DNA of 64,000 bases. Source: DATFVJ01 sp963820395. GTDB lineage: Bacteria; Actinomycetota; Actinomycetes; Streptosporangiales; Streptosporangiaceae. Below are positions 8,522-16,914 of this stretch, piece by piece. The DNA lies in NCBI GenBank assembly GCA_963820395.1, contig CAWGAE010000024.1, positions 6,436 to 70,435 on the forward strand, read 5' to 3'. How positions within the stretch are numbered: the stretch's first letter is position 1; each line of letters starts with the position of its first letter. The notes beneath the pieces are model-generated. The model was not told the DNA's origin. It did not search any database and was given only the letters and a program-made list of their open reading frames with translations. The position numbers were made by a program, and so were the translations under genes.

Positions 8522-9421
8522 TCACGTCGCGCGGCGCGGACGCCTGCGTACCAGTAGACCCCGGACGCCGATCGCGGCGATGACAGCCAATAGCAGTACC
8601 GTGCCGATGACACGGACATATCCACCGTTATGGCCGGCGGCGGTGTGGCGTACGTAAGCGCCCGCCGCGGCCCCGGCGGGCAGCTGGTCGGAGTGTGCGG
8701 CGCAGACGATCGGCTTGACTCCGCCCGCAGTACTCGCGCAGGCGATCGTGGCGAGCCGCAGGAGCTGCTTCGGCGTCTGCCCGACCCTGCCCACGACGCC
8801 GAAGGTGTCGGTGCGGCCGGCGGGCAGGTTCACCCGCCACGTCACGTGCCCCGCGCGGGCAGCGCCGTGCCTGGAAGCCGAGATCATCTTCAGGCCGGCC
8901 GGCAGGGTCTGGACGACGTCAAGTCCCTTGGCGCTCGTAGTGCCAATGTTTTGGATCTTGACCGTATAGTTGAGCAGATCACCGGGCTTCGCGGCCTGCC
9001 TGCCGTCGTCCACGCCGATGCTCAGCGCGGGCGCGTTCGCGCCGCCGACCGGCACCATTGGGTGCATGAGCCCTGCCGATCGGCGCTGGCCGCCATCACC
9101 TGAAGAGCTGCCCGGGCTGGCTGGATGGGTGCCCCGGTTGGCCGCAGGGCTCATCGGGGTTAGTGGCTGCGCCGGCCTTAGGTGCCGGGCCGGTGTCAGG
9201 TGCCGGGCCGGTGTCAGGTGCCGGGCCGGTGTCAGGTGCCGGGCATTTTGCGCTTCCCGCGGCGCCGACCCGGGTACCCCCGCCCCTGCCGCCTGCGAAA
9301 GGAATGGTGAAAGCTGCGAGAACAACGCGATCAGCGGGCCGACAAGGGCCGCCGCCGCGAAAGTGCGGAGGTGCTCGCCGCATCTGCGCCGCGGCAAGCG
9401 GGAATTGTGTGCCGTTGTCAT
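8522..9421 (-). CDS. Surface-exposed DUF11-domain protein with C-terminal membrane anchor
   Basis: 299 aa from the ATG at 9421, which has GGGGGA five bases upstream; an upstream in-frame ATG at 9457 lacks a site. Residues about 15-45 form a signal sequence or signal anchor. Next comes a short tandem repeat ARHLTP (about 60-85), a Ser/Gly-rich linker, and one DUF11-type beta-sandwich (about 130-235: DLLNYTVKIQNIGTTSAKG, VQTLPAGLKMI). The C-terminus has one helix (RVIGTVLLLAVIAAIGV) followed by RGLLVRRRPRR, a positive-inside stop. DUF11 modules are found in cell-surface proteins; enzymatic activity is not expected. Stands alone on this strand. Confidence 0.75.
   Translation of the reverse strand: MTTAHNSRLPRRRCGEHLRTFAAAALVGPLIALFSQLSPFLSQAAGAGVPGSAPREAQNARHLTPARHLTPARHLTPARHLRPAQPLTPMSPAANRGTHPASPGSSSGDGGQRRSAGLMHPMVPVGGANAPALSIGVDDGRQAAKPGDLLNYTVKIQNIGTTSAKGLDVVQTLPAGLKMISASRHGAARAGHVTWRVNLPAGRTDTFGVVGRVGQTPKQLLRLATIACASTAGGVKPIVCAAHSDQLPAGAAAGAYVRHTAAGHNGGYVRVIGTVLLLAVIAAIGVRGLLVRRRPRRAT
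9181..9244. repeat. 18-bp coding minisatellite (3.6 copies)
   Basis: Perfect units starting at 9181, 9199 and 9217, with a partial fourth, inside the DUF11 gene. On the minus strand each unit encodes ARHLTP. Confidence 0.9.
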
Positions 9422-9855
9422 CTGTGTCCCCCGGATGGCCTCAGTTCCGTGTGACATCTGACCGTCCGGAATGTTCTGCCGCGGTACGGTGGATGTCTTA
9501 TTGCGGAAAGTACTCAGCCGATAACAAGCTGTTCAGCCAGGGATCGTATCAGCTGACCTTGCCTCGGCCACGGACATCGTCATGCGCGTGGCGGAAGCGG
9601 CATAACCCCGTGGAGGCACGTCGGGCGCCAGCGCACGGGCCCGGCGGGCGAGGTCGCCGGTCAATTATCAATCAAGACGATTGATTTAGTTCAAAAATCT
9701 GGCACGATCGTCCTCGTGTACTTCGGCAGCCCTCTCCACCAGCGGCTCCACGTCGACCTGCGTCGGCAGGCCAGCGCGCTGTGTCCGGTCCTTGATGACC
9801 ACGCCATCGCTGGCCATCAGCCGGCCAGGACCGAACAGATGAGGAGAGAGGCGCA

Positions 9856-10932
9856 ATGGCCACCACAGTCGAGGCGGCACCCAGCACAGGGCGGCCCACC
9901 ACACAGCAACTCGGCACACAGCAACTCGGCACACAGCAGGTGAGCACACAGCAGGTGAGCACGATGCAACTCGGCTCACAGCAGCCCACCACGCAGCAGC
10001 CCACCACACAGCAGCCCACCACACAGCAGCAGGGCACAGAGCAGCCAAGCTCACAGCAACTCAGCACACAACAGCTCGCCGGGACGGCACGGAGGCTGGC
10101 GGCACGGCCCGAGGAGTGGATCTCGCGGGTCAGGCTCAGCGCAGGCGGGCGCTGGTACGAACAGATCCGCGCGGGCGACGGTTACGACGTCTGGCTGATT
10201 AGCTGGCTGCCCGGCCAGTCAACCGGCTTTCACGACCATGGCGGCTCGGCAGGCGCCTTCGCGCTCGCATGGGGCGTCCTTGAGGAACACCGGCAGCGGA
10301 CCTCGGTTGTCATCGGAGCCGGGCACGCTCGCGAAATCGAGCCCGACATCGTGCATGACGTGCGGAACACCTCCGCGGCGCCCGCGGTGAGTGTGCACGC
10401 CTACTCCCCGCCGCTGACCGGAATGACCCGCTACGAGGTCACTGGCGATGAGCTTGTCGCAGCCCGCACGGAGAGTACGCGGGACTGGATGACGGCGCAG
10501 CCGCCGGGCGCACGCATGATCGATGAGATCCTCGCCTCGGCGCGTGCGCGCCTCGGGCGGCTGACACCACGGCAGGCGTTCAGGGAACTCACCCACGGCG
10601 CGACCCTGGTTGACATCCGCCCGGCCGCTCAGCGCGCCGCCGAGGGCGGGATACCAGGAGCGATCGTGGTCGAGCGCAATGTCCTCGAGTGGCGGTTCGA
10701 CCCCGCGTCCGAGGCCAGGCTGGCGTCGGTGACCGGATACGGTGACCGCGTCATCGTGATCTGCTCGGAAGGGTACACCTCAAGCCTGGCCGCGGCAGCG
10801 CTGCACGACCTGGGCCTCATCTACTCGACCGATGTCGCGGGCGGGTTCCGCGCCTGGGCCGCCGCCGGACTGCCGGTAGCCACACCGGCCACCACGCCAC
10901 CCGGCGGCCAGGGCACCGCACCCGGCAGATAA
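9856..10932 (+). CDS. Cysteine dioxygenase-like cupin fused to a rhodanese domain, with Gln-rich repeat N-terminus
   Basis: 358 aa. Residues 15-75 are a degenerate five-residue repeat of the type TQQLG/TQQPT. Residues about 78-215 form a cysteine-dioxygenase-type cupin with FHDHGGSAGAF (metal-binding His126 and His128) and DIVHDV (His167). Residues about 238-348 form a rhodanese domain with LVDIRP and the active-site loop CSEGYTSS (Cys303). Cysteine dioxygenase makes cysteine sulfinate; a rhodanese partner suggests further handling of sulfane sulfur, so a role in thiol oxidation or persulfide metabolism is likely (inference). The start has AGGAGAGAG 8-16 bases upstream. A strong hairpin follows the stop, so it is probably monocistronic. 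Confidence 0.87.
   Translation: MATTVEAAPSTGRPTTQQLGTQQLGTQQVSTQQVSTMQLGSQQPTTQQPTTQQPTTQQQGTEQPSSQQLSTQQLAGTARRLAARPEEWISRVRLSAGGRWYEQIRAGDGYDVWLISWLPGQSTGFHDHGGSAGAFALAWGVLEEHRQRTSVVIGAGHAREIEPDIVHDVRNTSAAPAVSVHAYSPPLTGMTRYEVTGDELVAARTESTRDWMTAQPPGARMIDEILASARARLGRLTPRQAFRELTHGATLVDIRPAAQRAAEGGIPGAIVVERNVLEWRFDPASEARLASVTGYGDRVIVICSEGYTSSLAAAALHDLGLIYSTDVAGGFRAWAAAGLPVATPATTPPGGQGTAPGR
9896..10079. repeat. 15-bp coding minisatellite in the dioxygenase gene
   Basis: About twelve degenerate copies of a 15-bp unit (GGCACACAGCAACTC type) encoding the TQQ-rich N-terminus. Always in frame. Confidence 0.85.
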
Positions 10933-10934
10933 CT

Positions 10935-10961
10935 CCGACGCGTGCGGAACACACGCGTCGG
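10935..10961 (+). terminator. Hairpin terminator after the dioxygenase-rhodanese gene
   Basis: Perfect 10-bp stem CCGACGCGTG / CACGCGTCGG with a 7-base loop, starting three bases after the TAA stop. No U-tract follows, as is common in high-GC actinomycetes. Confidence 0.7.
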
Positions 10962-11127
10962 GAGCAGCGATACCCGGCCGGGCCTCCCCCCGGCCGGGTA
11001 TCCCGCCGGGTATCGCCCCGGCCGGCGTCCCACCGGCCAACGCCGGCCAGCGGCAGGGGCAAGCGGGGGGATCAGCGTCGTTAACAGCAGCGATACCCGG
11101 CTGGGCCTTCCGCTCTCCGGGCTGCGC

Positions 11128-11262
11128 GCCGGGCGGAGCCAGGAATGCTCACACCGCCACCGCGCGGCGCGAGCCGGGCGGAGCCAGGAATGCTCACACC
11201 GCCACCGCGCGGCGCGAGCCGGGCGGAGCCAGGAATGCGCCATCGCCGCCGCGCGGCGCGTG
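11128..11262. repeat. Three tandem 45-bp repeats
   Basis: Units at 11128-11172, 11173-11217 and 11218-11262. The first two are identical; the third diverges in its second half. They lie in the 350-base gap between the dioxygenase and ABC-exporter genes, which also holds Gly/Pro-coding inverted segments of CCGGCCGGG type (10970-11040). No gene seen in the gap. Confidence 0.85.
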
Positions 11263-11282
11263 CCGGGCGGCGCAGCGACCGC

Positions 11283-13652
11283 CTACCGACCGCGGTGGCC
11301 GGTCCGCCTGCGGCCGCGGCTCTGCCTTAGCAGGCGGCGCCAGGCGATGAAGGCGAAGGCGACGGCGAGCGCTGCCTGCAGGCCCATGTCAAGCAGCCAC
11401 ACGTGCGGAAGGTGCCGCCACAGCGGGTCGGGCTTAATGGCCGCGCCAGGCGGCGTGATCCGCACCAGGTCGACGGTGGAGGCGCTCGCGGCGAAGCCCC
11501 AGCGGGACGGCGCCAGCCAGGAGAGCTGATCAAGGCCGAGCTTGCCGTTCAGCGGCAGCACGGCTCCGCAGAGGATCACCTGCGCCATCGTGAGCAGCAC
11601 GAGGAACGGCATGGTCCGCTCGGACGTGCTCACCACCGCGGAGACCAGCAGCCCCAGGGTCATCGACGCGACCGCCAGCACCGCCATGGCAAGCATCAGC
11701 TCCGCCAGCGGCGACGCCAGATACGTCCCGTGCGCCGGAACCGGGCGGCCGAGCAGCCCGAGCGCCACCAGGATGACCGCCTGCACGCCGCTGATGATCC
11801 CCAGGATGACGAGCTTGGAGAGCAGGTAGGCGCCCGACGACAGCCCGGCGGCGCGTTCCCTGTGGTAGATCGCACGTTCCTTGACCAGCTCGCGGACGGA
11901 GTTGGCGGTTCCGGCCAGGCAGGCGCTCAGGATGAGCATCAGCAGCAGGGACTGGGCATCGGGATTGGTGCCCGTTCGCCCCGCCAGCCCCTCCGGCGAC
12001 GGAATCAGCCGGATCGCCACCCCGAGGACGAACGGCAGCACGGCCAGCACGGCCAGGTATGCGCGGTCGGAGGCGATGACCGCGACGTAGCGTCGGCACA
12101 GCGTGCTGAGCTGCCCCAGCAGTCCCCGCGGCGCGGCGGGCGGCGCGGGCTGGCGCGACACCGGGGCGGCGACGCCGCCGGCCAGGCCAGCCTTGACATA
12201 CTGTGCATACATTGGCGAGCGGCTGAATTCTCCCGCCCAGTCCCGGTCCGGCTGGCGCTCGAACTCGGTGAACACATCGGCCCAGTCGGACTGGCCGAAG
12301 TGGTGCAGCCCCTCGGCGGGCGGCCCGTAGAAGGCGATGCGGCCGCCGGGCACGAGAACCAGCAGGCGATCGCACACGCCCAGGTTGGCGACGCTGTGCG
12401 TGACCACGATGACGGTCCGCCCGTCGTGGGCCAGCTCCGCCATGCTCCTCATCAGGGACTTGTCGAGGCCGGGGTCCAGGCCGGAGGTCGGCTCGTCCAG
12501 GAACAGCAGCGATGGTTTCGTGAGCAGCTCCAGCGCCACGCTGACCCGCTTGCGCTGCCCGCCGGAGAGGGCGTCGATGCGGGTCTGGGCGTGGGCGGTG
12601 AGCCCGAGTTCCTCGATGACCTCGTCAACCCTGCGGTTCCGCTCGCTCGCGCTGGTGTCACCGGGAAAGCGCAACTCGGCCGCATAGCGGAGCGCCCGGC
12701 GCGCCGATAGCTGGGTGTGCAGGATGTTCTCCTGGGGAACCAGCCCGATCCGGTGCCGGAGCTCGGCGTAGTGCGTGTAGAGGTCGCGGTTGTCATAGAG
12801 CACGGTCCCCTCGTCCGCGGGCCGGGCCCCGGTCATGGCGCCGAGCAGGGTCGACTTGCCTGCGCCGCTCGGGCCGATGATGGCGAGAAGGCAGCGCTCC
12901 GCGATCGGGAAGCTGACGTGATCAAGCAGGACCTTGCCGCCGTGGATCCGCACGGTCAGGTCCTGGGCGGTCAGCGAGACGTCACCGGCGTCGATGAACT
13001 CGTGCAGCTCCTGGCCGCTCAGGCGCAGCGTCGCGTGGCCTATGCCGACAACGTCGCGTTCGGTCAATGTGACGGCGCTCACGCGCGCGCCATTGACAAA
13101 CGTGCCGTTGGCGCTGCCGAGGTCGGCGATCTCGTACCGCCCGGCGCCGGAGTTGCGCAGCTCGGCGTGGTAACGGGAGACGCTCAGATCGGCAAGGACG
13201 AGGTCGTTGTCCGGCGCCCGGCCGATCCGCAGCACCCGCACCGGCAGGGGGTGCACGGACGTCGGCCGGCGGTCCACGCTCGGCCGCATATCTATGCCGC
13301 CCGGGGCCGGGGTCTGCGCGGCGGGCGGGACGACCGAGCAGAAAACGACCGGGCCGTCATCCGGGTGGCCGAGGCGCAACACGCAGTCCGTGCTGATCTC
13401 GATCCGGTCGACGCGCCGGGACCCGACGTACGTGCCGTTGGTGCTGCCGGCGTCCTCCACGACCCAGGCGCCCCGGTCGAGCCGCGCTGTCGCATGCCGC
13501 CACGAGACCCGCGAGTCGGTGATTACTATGTCGGCGTCGGGGTCGCGGCCGAGGCAGTACGAGGACCCGGCCTGAAGGCTATGCTCGGATCCCTGCGTGC
13601 GCACGACTAGCCCCGGAGTAGTCGGCGGCGCCGCGGAGCGCTCGGTTGGCAT
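11283..13652 (-). CDS. FHA-FHA-ABC-membrane fusion, ABCG-type transporter
   Basis: 789 aa from the ATG at 13652 (MPTERSA), preceded by GGAAGG; upstream in-frame ATG codons lack a site. Two forkhead-associated domains come first, with GRDPDADIVI/RVSWRHA/GSTNGTYV and GRAPDNDLVL/SVSRYHAEL/GSANGTFVNG. Then an ATPase domain: Walker A GPSGAGKST, signature LSGGQRKRVS, Walker B LLFLDEPTSGLD, switch His in VVTHS. The last about 250 residues form six membrane helices of the ABC-2 type. FHA domains bind phosphothreonine, so export is probably gated by a Ser/Thr kinase (established for the domain, inferred for this protein). No kinase gene is in the window. The substrate is unknown. Confidence 0.92.
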   Translation of the reverse strand: MPTERSAAPPTTPGLVVRTQGSEHSLQAGSSYCLGRDPDADIVITDSRVSWRHATARLDRGAWVVEDAGSTNGTYVGSRRVDRIEISTDCVLRLGHPDDGPVVFCSVVPPAAQTPAPGGIDMRPSVDRRPTSVHPLPVRVLRIGRAPDNDLVLADLSVSRYHAELRNSGAGRYEIADLGSANGTFVNGARVSAVTLTERDVVGIGHATLRLSGQELHEFIDAGDVSLTAQDLTVRIHGGKVLLDHVSFPIAERCLLAIIGPSGAGKSTLLGAMTGARPADEGTVLYDNRDLYTHYAELRHRIGLVPQENILHTQLSARRALRYAAELRFPGDTSASERNRRVDEVIEELGLTAHAQTRIDALSGGQRKRVSVALELLTKPSLLFLDEPTSGLDPGLDKSLMRSMAELAHDGRTVIVVTHSVANLGVCDRLLVLVPGGRIAFYGPPAEGLHHFGQSDWADVFTEFERQPDRDWAGEFSRSPMYAQYVKAGLAGGVAAPVSRQPAPPAAPRGLLGQLSTLCRRYVAVIASDRAYLAVLAVLPFVLGVAIRLIPSPEGLAGRTGTNPDAQSLLLMLILSACLAGTANSVRELVKERAIYHRERAAGLSSGAYLLSKLVILGIISGVQAVILVALGLLGRPVPAHGTYLASPLAELMLAMAVLAVASMTLGLLVSAVVSTSERTMPFLVLLTMAQVILCGAVLPLNGKLGLDQLSWLAPSRWGFAASASTVDLVRITPPGAAIKPDPLWRHLPHVWLLDMGLQAALAVAFAFIAWRRLLRQSRGRRRTGHRGR

Positions 13653-13755
13653 GTCACGCCCTTCCACGGTGGACCCGTGCACCAGGATAGGTTGGATGAT
13701 TTCCGCCAGGAAGTCCATGCTGGCAAGGGGCGGTCGGCGGCGTAAGCCGCACGCA

Positions 13756-15591
13756 TCAGGGCTCGAAGCGGCCGCCGAGGTGAGTGGCCAGGAATCGCTC
13801 GGCGGCAGCGTAGAAGCGCAGCCGGTTCTCCGGCTTCGCGAACCCGTGTCCCTCATCGGGGAACAGCAGGTACTCGTGTGGGATGCCCTTCTCGCGCAGC
13901 GCGGCCACGATCTGCTCGCTTTCTGCCTGCTTGACCCGCGGGTCGTTGGCGCCCTGGGCGATCAGGAGCGGGATGCTGATCGCGTCGACCCGCGACAGCG
14001 GCGAGCGCGACCAAAGGAAGTCCGGTTCGGTGTCGGGGTTGCCTACTCGCGTCTGAAGCTCGGCGATGATCGGCACCCAGTAGGCCGGAACCCCCCTGAT
14101 CAGCGTCAATAGGTTCGACGGCCCGACGATGTCGACCGCGCAGCGGAACAGATCCGGGGTGAAGGCCGCCCCGGCCAGGGCGGCATATCCACCGTAGGAC
14201 CCGCCGTAGATGCCGACGCGAGCCGGATCGGCGTGGCCGCGCGCGACCACCCAGTGCACGGCGTCCACGAGGTCGTCATGCATCCGTGCGCCCCATTCGC
14301 GGTCACCCGCGTTCGTGAAGCTCTTGCCGTAGCCGGTCGAGCCGCGGAAGTTCACCTGGACGCAGAGGTAGCCGCGGTTGGCCAGCCACTGCGCCTCCGC
14401 GTCAAAACCCCAGGCGTCGCGGGTCCATGGGCCACCGTGCACGTTGAGCACCGTTGGCAGAGCATCCCGCGCGGCCCCGGCCGGGAAGGTCAGGTACCCG
14501 TGGATCTGCAAGCCGTCCCTCGAGGTGAAGGAGAACGGCTCCATCGCGGCAAGCCCGGCGTCCGCAAGCGCGGGCCGGTCTGCGAACAGGAAGGTGCCGA
14601 GGCCCGTAGCGCGGTCGAAGGAATAGAAATGGGTCGGTCCGTCCGCGTGATCGTAGGCGACGATCACGGTGTTCTGCTCGCGGTCACGCGAAAGCGGGCG
14701 CAGATCGCCCTCATCGAGGGCCTGCAGTGCCGCAAGGTCGCGCGCGGCCGCAGGGTCAAGCGACTGCCATCGCAGCCGCTCGCGCTGGAACGCCACCAGG
14801 CGCGGCACCCGGGTGCGCCGGTCGACCAGCACTCTTGCGACATCGCACTCTGGGTCCTGCGCGACCACGTCGATCTTGCCGTTGGAGAGCTGGATCCAGA
14901 CGAGCCGCCTGGCGTTGGCCCCCACTGAGGTGGTCATCAGCAGCCGGGTGCCGTCCGCGCTGAAACCGAGCGGGGCAGTGGCCAGGCTGTCCTCCTGCCC
15001 GGCCGCAAGCAGCGGACGCCAGGGCGCATCTGGCTCGGCACTGTCGCGGACCATGATCGTCCTGCCGCCATCGGGACGCGGCGCGATGCCGGCCCGGACC
15101 CGCAGGGCGGCATCCGCCACCAGCCCGACCAGTCCCGGGTTCTGCAGCACCTTGGTCAGCTCACCGGTGGCCAGGTGCAGCTCATAGACGTCATGCAGTT
15201 GCTTGTTGTCCTTGTTGAGGCCGATCAGGACCCGGTCGGGTATGTCGAGGTCGCGGCCGATGAGCTGGGCCTGAACATCTTCGTATGGCGTCAGGTCGCG
15301 GCCCTGCCCGGTCCGCAGGTCGACGTCATACAGCCGCCAGTTCTCGTCCCCACCGCGATCCTGCACGTAGCCGATGCGCACGTCGTCGGGAGCCCACGAG
15401 TAGTTTCTGATGCCACGGTCCCTGTCGTCGGTTACCGGCCGCGCGTCGTCGGCGCCGATCGTGGCGACCCACAGGTTAAGCACGCCTTCATGCGGGGCGA
15501 TCCACGCCAGCCGGGTGCCGTCAGGTGACACCTGCGGGGCGACCCGCTCTGGATTCCCGAAGAGCGCGGTGCGAGCAATCAGATCAGCCAT
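13756..15591 (-). CDS. S9-family (acylaminoacyl/dipeptidyl) peptidase
   Basis: 611 aa. Residues 1-340 form a beta-propeller-like region with repeated SPDGTRLAW/SWAPDDVRIGY blades; residues about 350-608 form an alpha/beta-hydrolase domain with HGGPW (oxyanion), nucleophile Ser465 in GGSYGGYA, Asp550 in GANDPR and His582 in DEGHGF. The triad is intact and length fits the family. No signal peptide, so it probably acts in the cytoplasm on short peptides. The start has AGGGGGA upstream and lies 9 bases after the acyl-CoA dehydrogenase stop, so it is the last gene of a three-gene operon. The link between peptidase and lipid oxidation is not obvious. Confidence 0.93.
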   Translation of the reverse strand: MADLIARTALFGNPERVAPQVSPDGTRLAWIAPHEGVLNLWVATIGADDARPVTDDRDRGIRNYSWAPDDVRIGYVQDRGGDENWRLYDVDLRTGQGRDLTPYEDVQAQLIGRDLDIPDRVLIGLNKDNKQLHDVYELHLATGELTKVLQNPGLVGLVADAALRVRAGIAPRPDGGRTIMVRDSAEPDAPWRPLLAAGQEDSLATAPLGFSADGTRLLMTTSVGANARRLVWIQLSNGKIDVVAQDPECDVARVLVDRRTRVPRLVAFQRERLRWQSLDPAAARDLAALQALDEGDLRPLSRDREQNTVIVAYDHADGPTHFYSFDRATGLGTFLFADRPALADAGLAAMEPFSFTSRDGLQIHGYLTFPAGAARDALPTVLNVHGGPWTRDAWGFDAEAQWLANRGYLCVQVNFRGSTGYGKSFTNAGDREWGARMHDDLVDAVHWVVARGHADPARVGIYGGSYGGYAALAGAAFTPDLFRCAVDIVGPSNLLTLIRGVPAYWVPIIAELQTRVGNPDTEPDFLWSRSPLSRVDAISIPLLIAQGANDPRVKQAESEQIVAALREKGIPHEYLLFPDEGHGFAKPENRLRFYAAAERFLATHLGGRFEP

Positions 15592-15600
15592 GTCATCCCC

Positions 15601-16914
15601 CTAGCTGCTGGCGGGCGGACCGGGCAGGGCGACAAGGCTAGCCAATGCGGCGCGGTGCCGGTCCGGTGTGCCGAACGCGATCGACCCGCTCTTCGCCCGC
15701 TTCAGGTAGAGGTGGGCGGGATGCTCCCAGGTGAAACCGATACCGCCGTGCATCTGGACGCACTCCTGCGCGACCGCCGTCGCCGCCTCGCCGCAGCAGG
15801 ACTTGGCGAGCACGGCCGCGACCAGCGTGTCCGGGTCACCGGTGGCGAGGCAAGCCGCCGCGTACCTGGCGGCCGCGCGCGCCTGGGTGACCGACACCCA
15901 CAGGTCGGCGAGCCGGTGCTTGAGCGCCTGGAACGAGCCGACCGGGCGCCCGAATTGCCGTCGCTCCCCCACGTAGCCGACGGTAATCTCCAGACAACGC
16001 TCGGCGAGGCCGAGCTGTTCGGACGCGAGCACGACCGCACCCGCCGTGAGCGCGGCTGACACCGCACGCTCCGCCGCCTCCCCCGAGGCGACCCGCCGCG
16101 CGGGCACCTCATGTAGCGACAGGTCACAGAGCTGCCTGGTCATGTCGAGCGACACCAACGGAACCCGGGTCACCCCGGCCGCGCCGGCGTCCACCGCATA
16201 AAGCCCGAAGGGCACACCTTCGGCGGGCACGAGCAGAACATCGGCGGGCAGCGCATCCGCGAGCCCCGCGACGGTACCGCTCAGCCGGGCCACAGCGGAA
16301 TCGGCGTCCCCCGGCTGCGGCCTCGCGAGCCGGGCCGTTCGGCCGACCGGCGCGCCTGGCATGGCGGCGAACGGCACGGCAAGGGCAGCAGTGACGTCGC
16401 CTGTGGCCAGTTTGGTGAGCAGCTCGGTGTCACCGGCCGCAAGCAGCGCGGCCGTCGCGACCACTGCGCTGCCCAGGTAGGGAACCGGCGCGACACATCG
16501 GCCGAGCTCCTCGGCCGTGACACAGGCCTCGCGGTACGACGCGCCTGCCCCGCCATGCTCCGCCGGGACGAGCAGTCCGGCGCAGCCGAGCCCGGCAGCG
16601 AGGGCGCGCCAGAGCCCGGCGTCGTACGGCTCACCGCTCTCCGTTCGCGCGAGCACCGCCTGCCATCCGCAGCGATCTTCGAGCAGTGCCCGGACCGACG
16701 CCCGCAGATCGCTTTCCACCTCGCTGTACAGGAGGCTGGGAAGCCGTCTGTCATCAGCGGGCGCCGTGCCAGCGGCGGCCGCGCCGCCTGCGGGCGCGCC
16801 ACCGGCAGCCGCGCTACCGGCGGCCGCGCTACCGGCGGCCGCGCTACCGGCGGCCGCGCTGCCGGCGGCGGTCTGAGCCTCGGGCTGGGCCGCGGGACGA
16901 TCAGATTTGTTCAC
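15601..16914 (-). CDS. Acyl-CoA dehydrogenase (second of pair)
   Basis: 437 aa from a GTG at 16914 that overlaps the previous stop as GTGA, with GGAAGGA upstream; a longer ATG start at 16932 is less likely. Residues about 10-45 are an Ala/Gly/Ser repeat (AAGSA). The rest is an acyl-CoA dehydrogenase: N-terminal helical domain, a central domain with LLVPAEHGGAGAS, and a C-terminal helical domain with GERRQFGRPVGSFQALKHRLAD and MHGGIGFTWEHP. FAD-dependent oxidation of an acyl-CoA, possibly as a heterocomplex with the partner gene; paired shorter/longer dehydrogenases acting on steroid side chains form such complexes (known for FadE pairs; inference here). The usual catalytic Glu could not be placed by eye. 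Confidence 0.9.
   Translation of the reverse strand: MNKSDRPAAQPEAQTAAGSAAAGSAAAGSAAAGSAAAGGAPAGGAAAAGTAPADDRRLPSLLYSEVESDLRASVRALLEDRCGWQAVLARTESGEPYDAGLWRALAAGLGCAGLLVPAEHGGAGASYREACVTAEELGRCVAPVPYLGSAVVATAALLAAGDTELLTKLATGDVTAALAVPFAAMPGAPVGRTARLARPQPGDADSAVARLSGTVAGLADALPADVLLVPAEGVPFGLYAVDAGAAGVTRVPLVSLDMTRQLCDLSLHEVPARRVASGEAAERAVSAALTAGAVVLASEQLGLAERCLEITVGYVGERRQFGRPVGSFQALKHRLADLWVSVTQARAAARYAAACLATGDPDTLVAAVLAKSCCGEAATAVAQECVQMHGGIGFTWEHPAHLYLKRAKSGSIAFGTPDRHRAALASLVALPGPPASS
16799..16870. repeat. 15-bp coding minisatellite in an acyl-CoA dehydrogenase gene
   Basis: About five copies of a unit of type GCTACCGGCGGCCGC, encoding the AAGSA repeat at the N-terminus on the minus strand. 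Confidence 0.85.
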
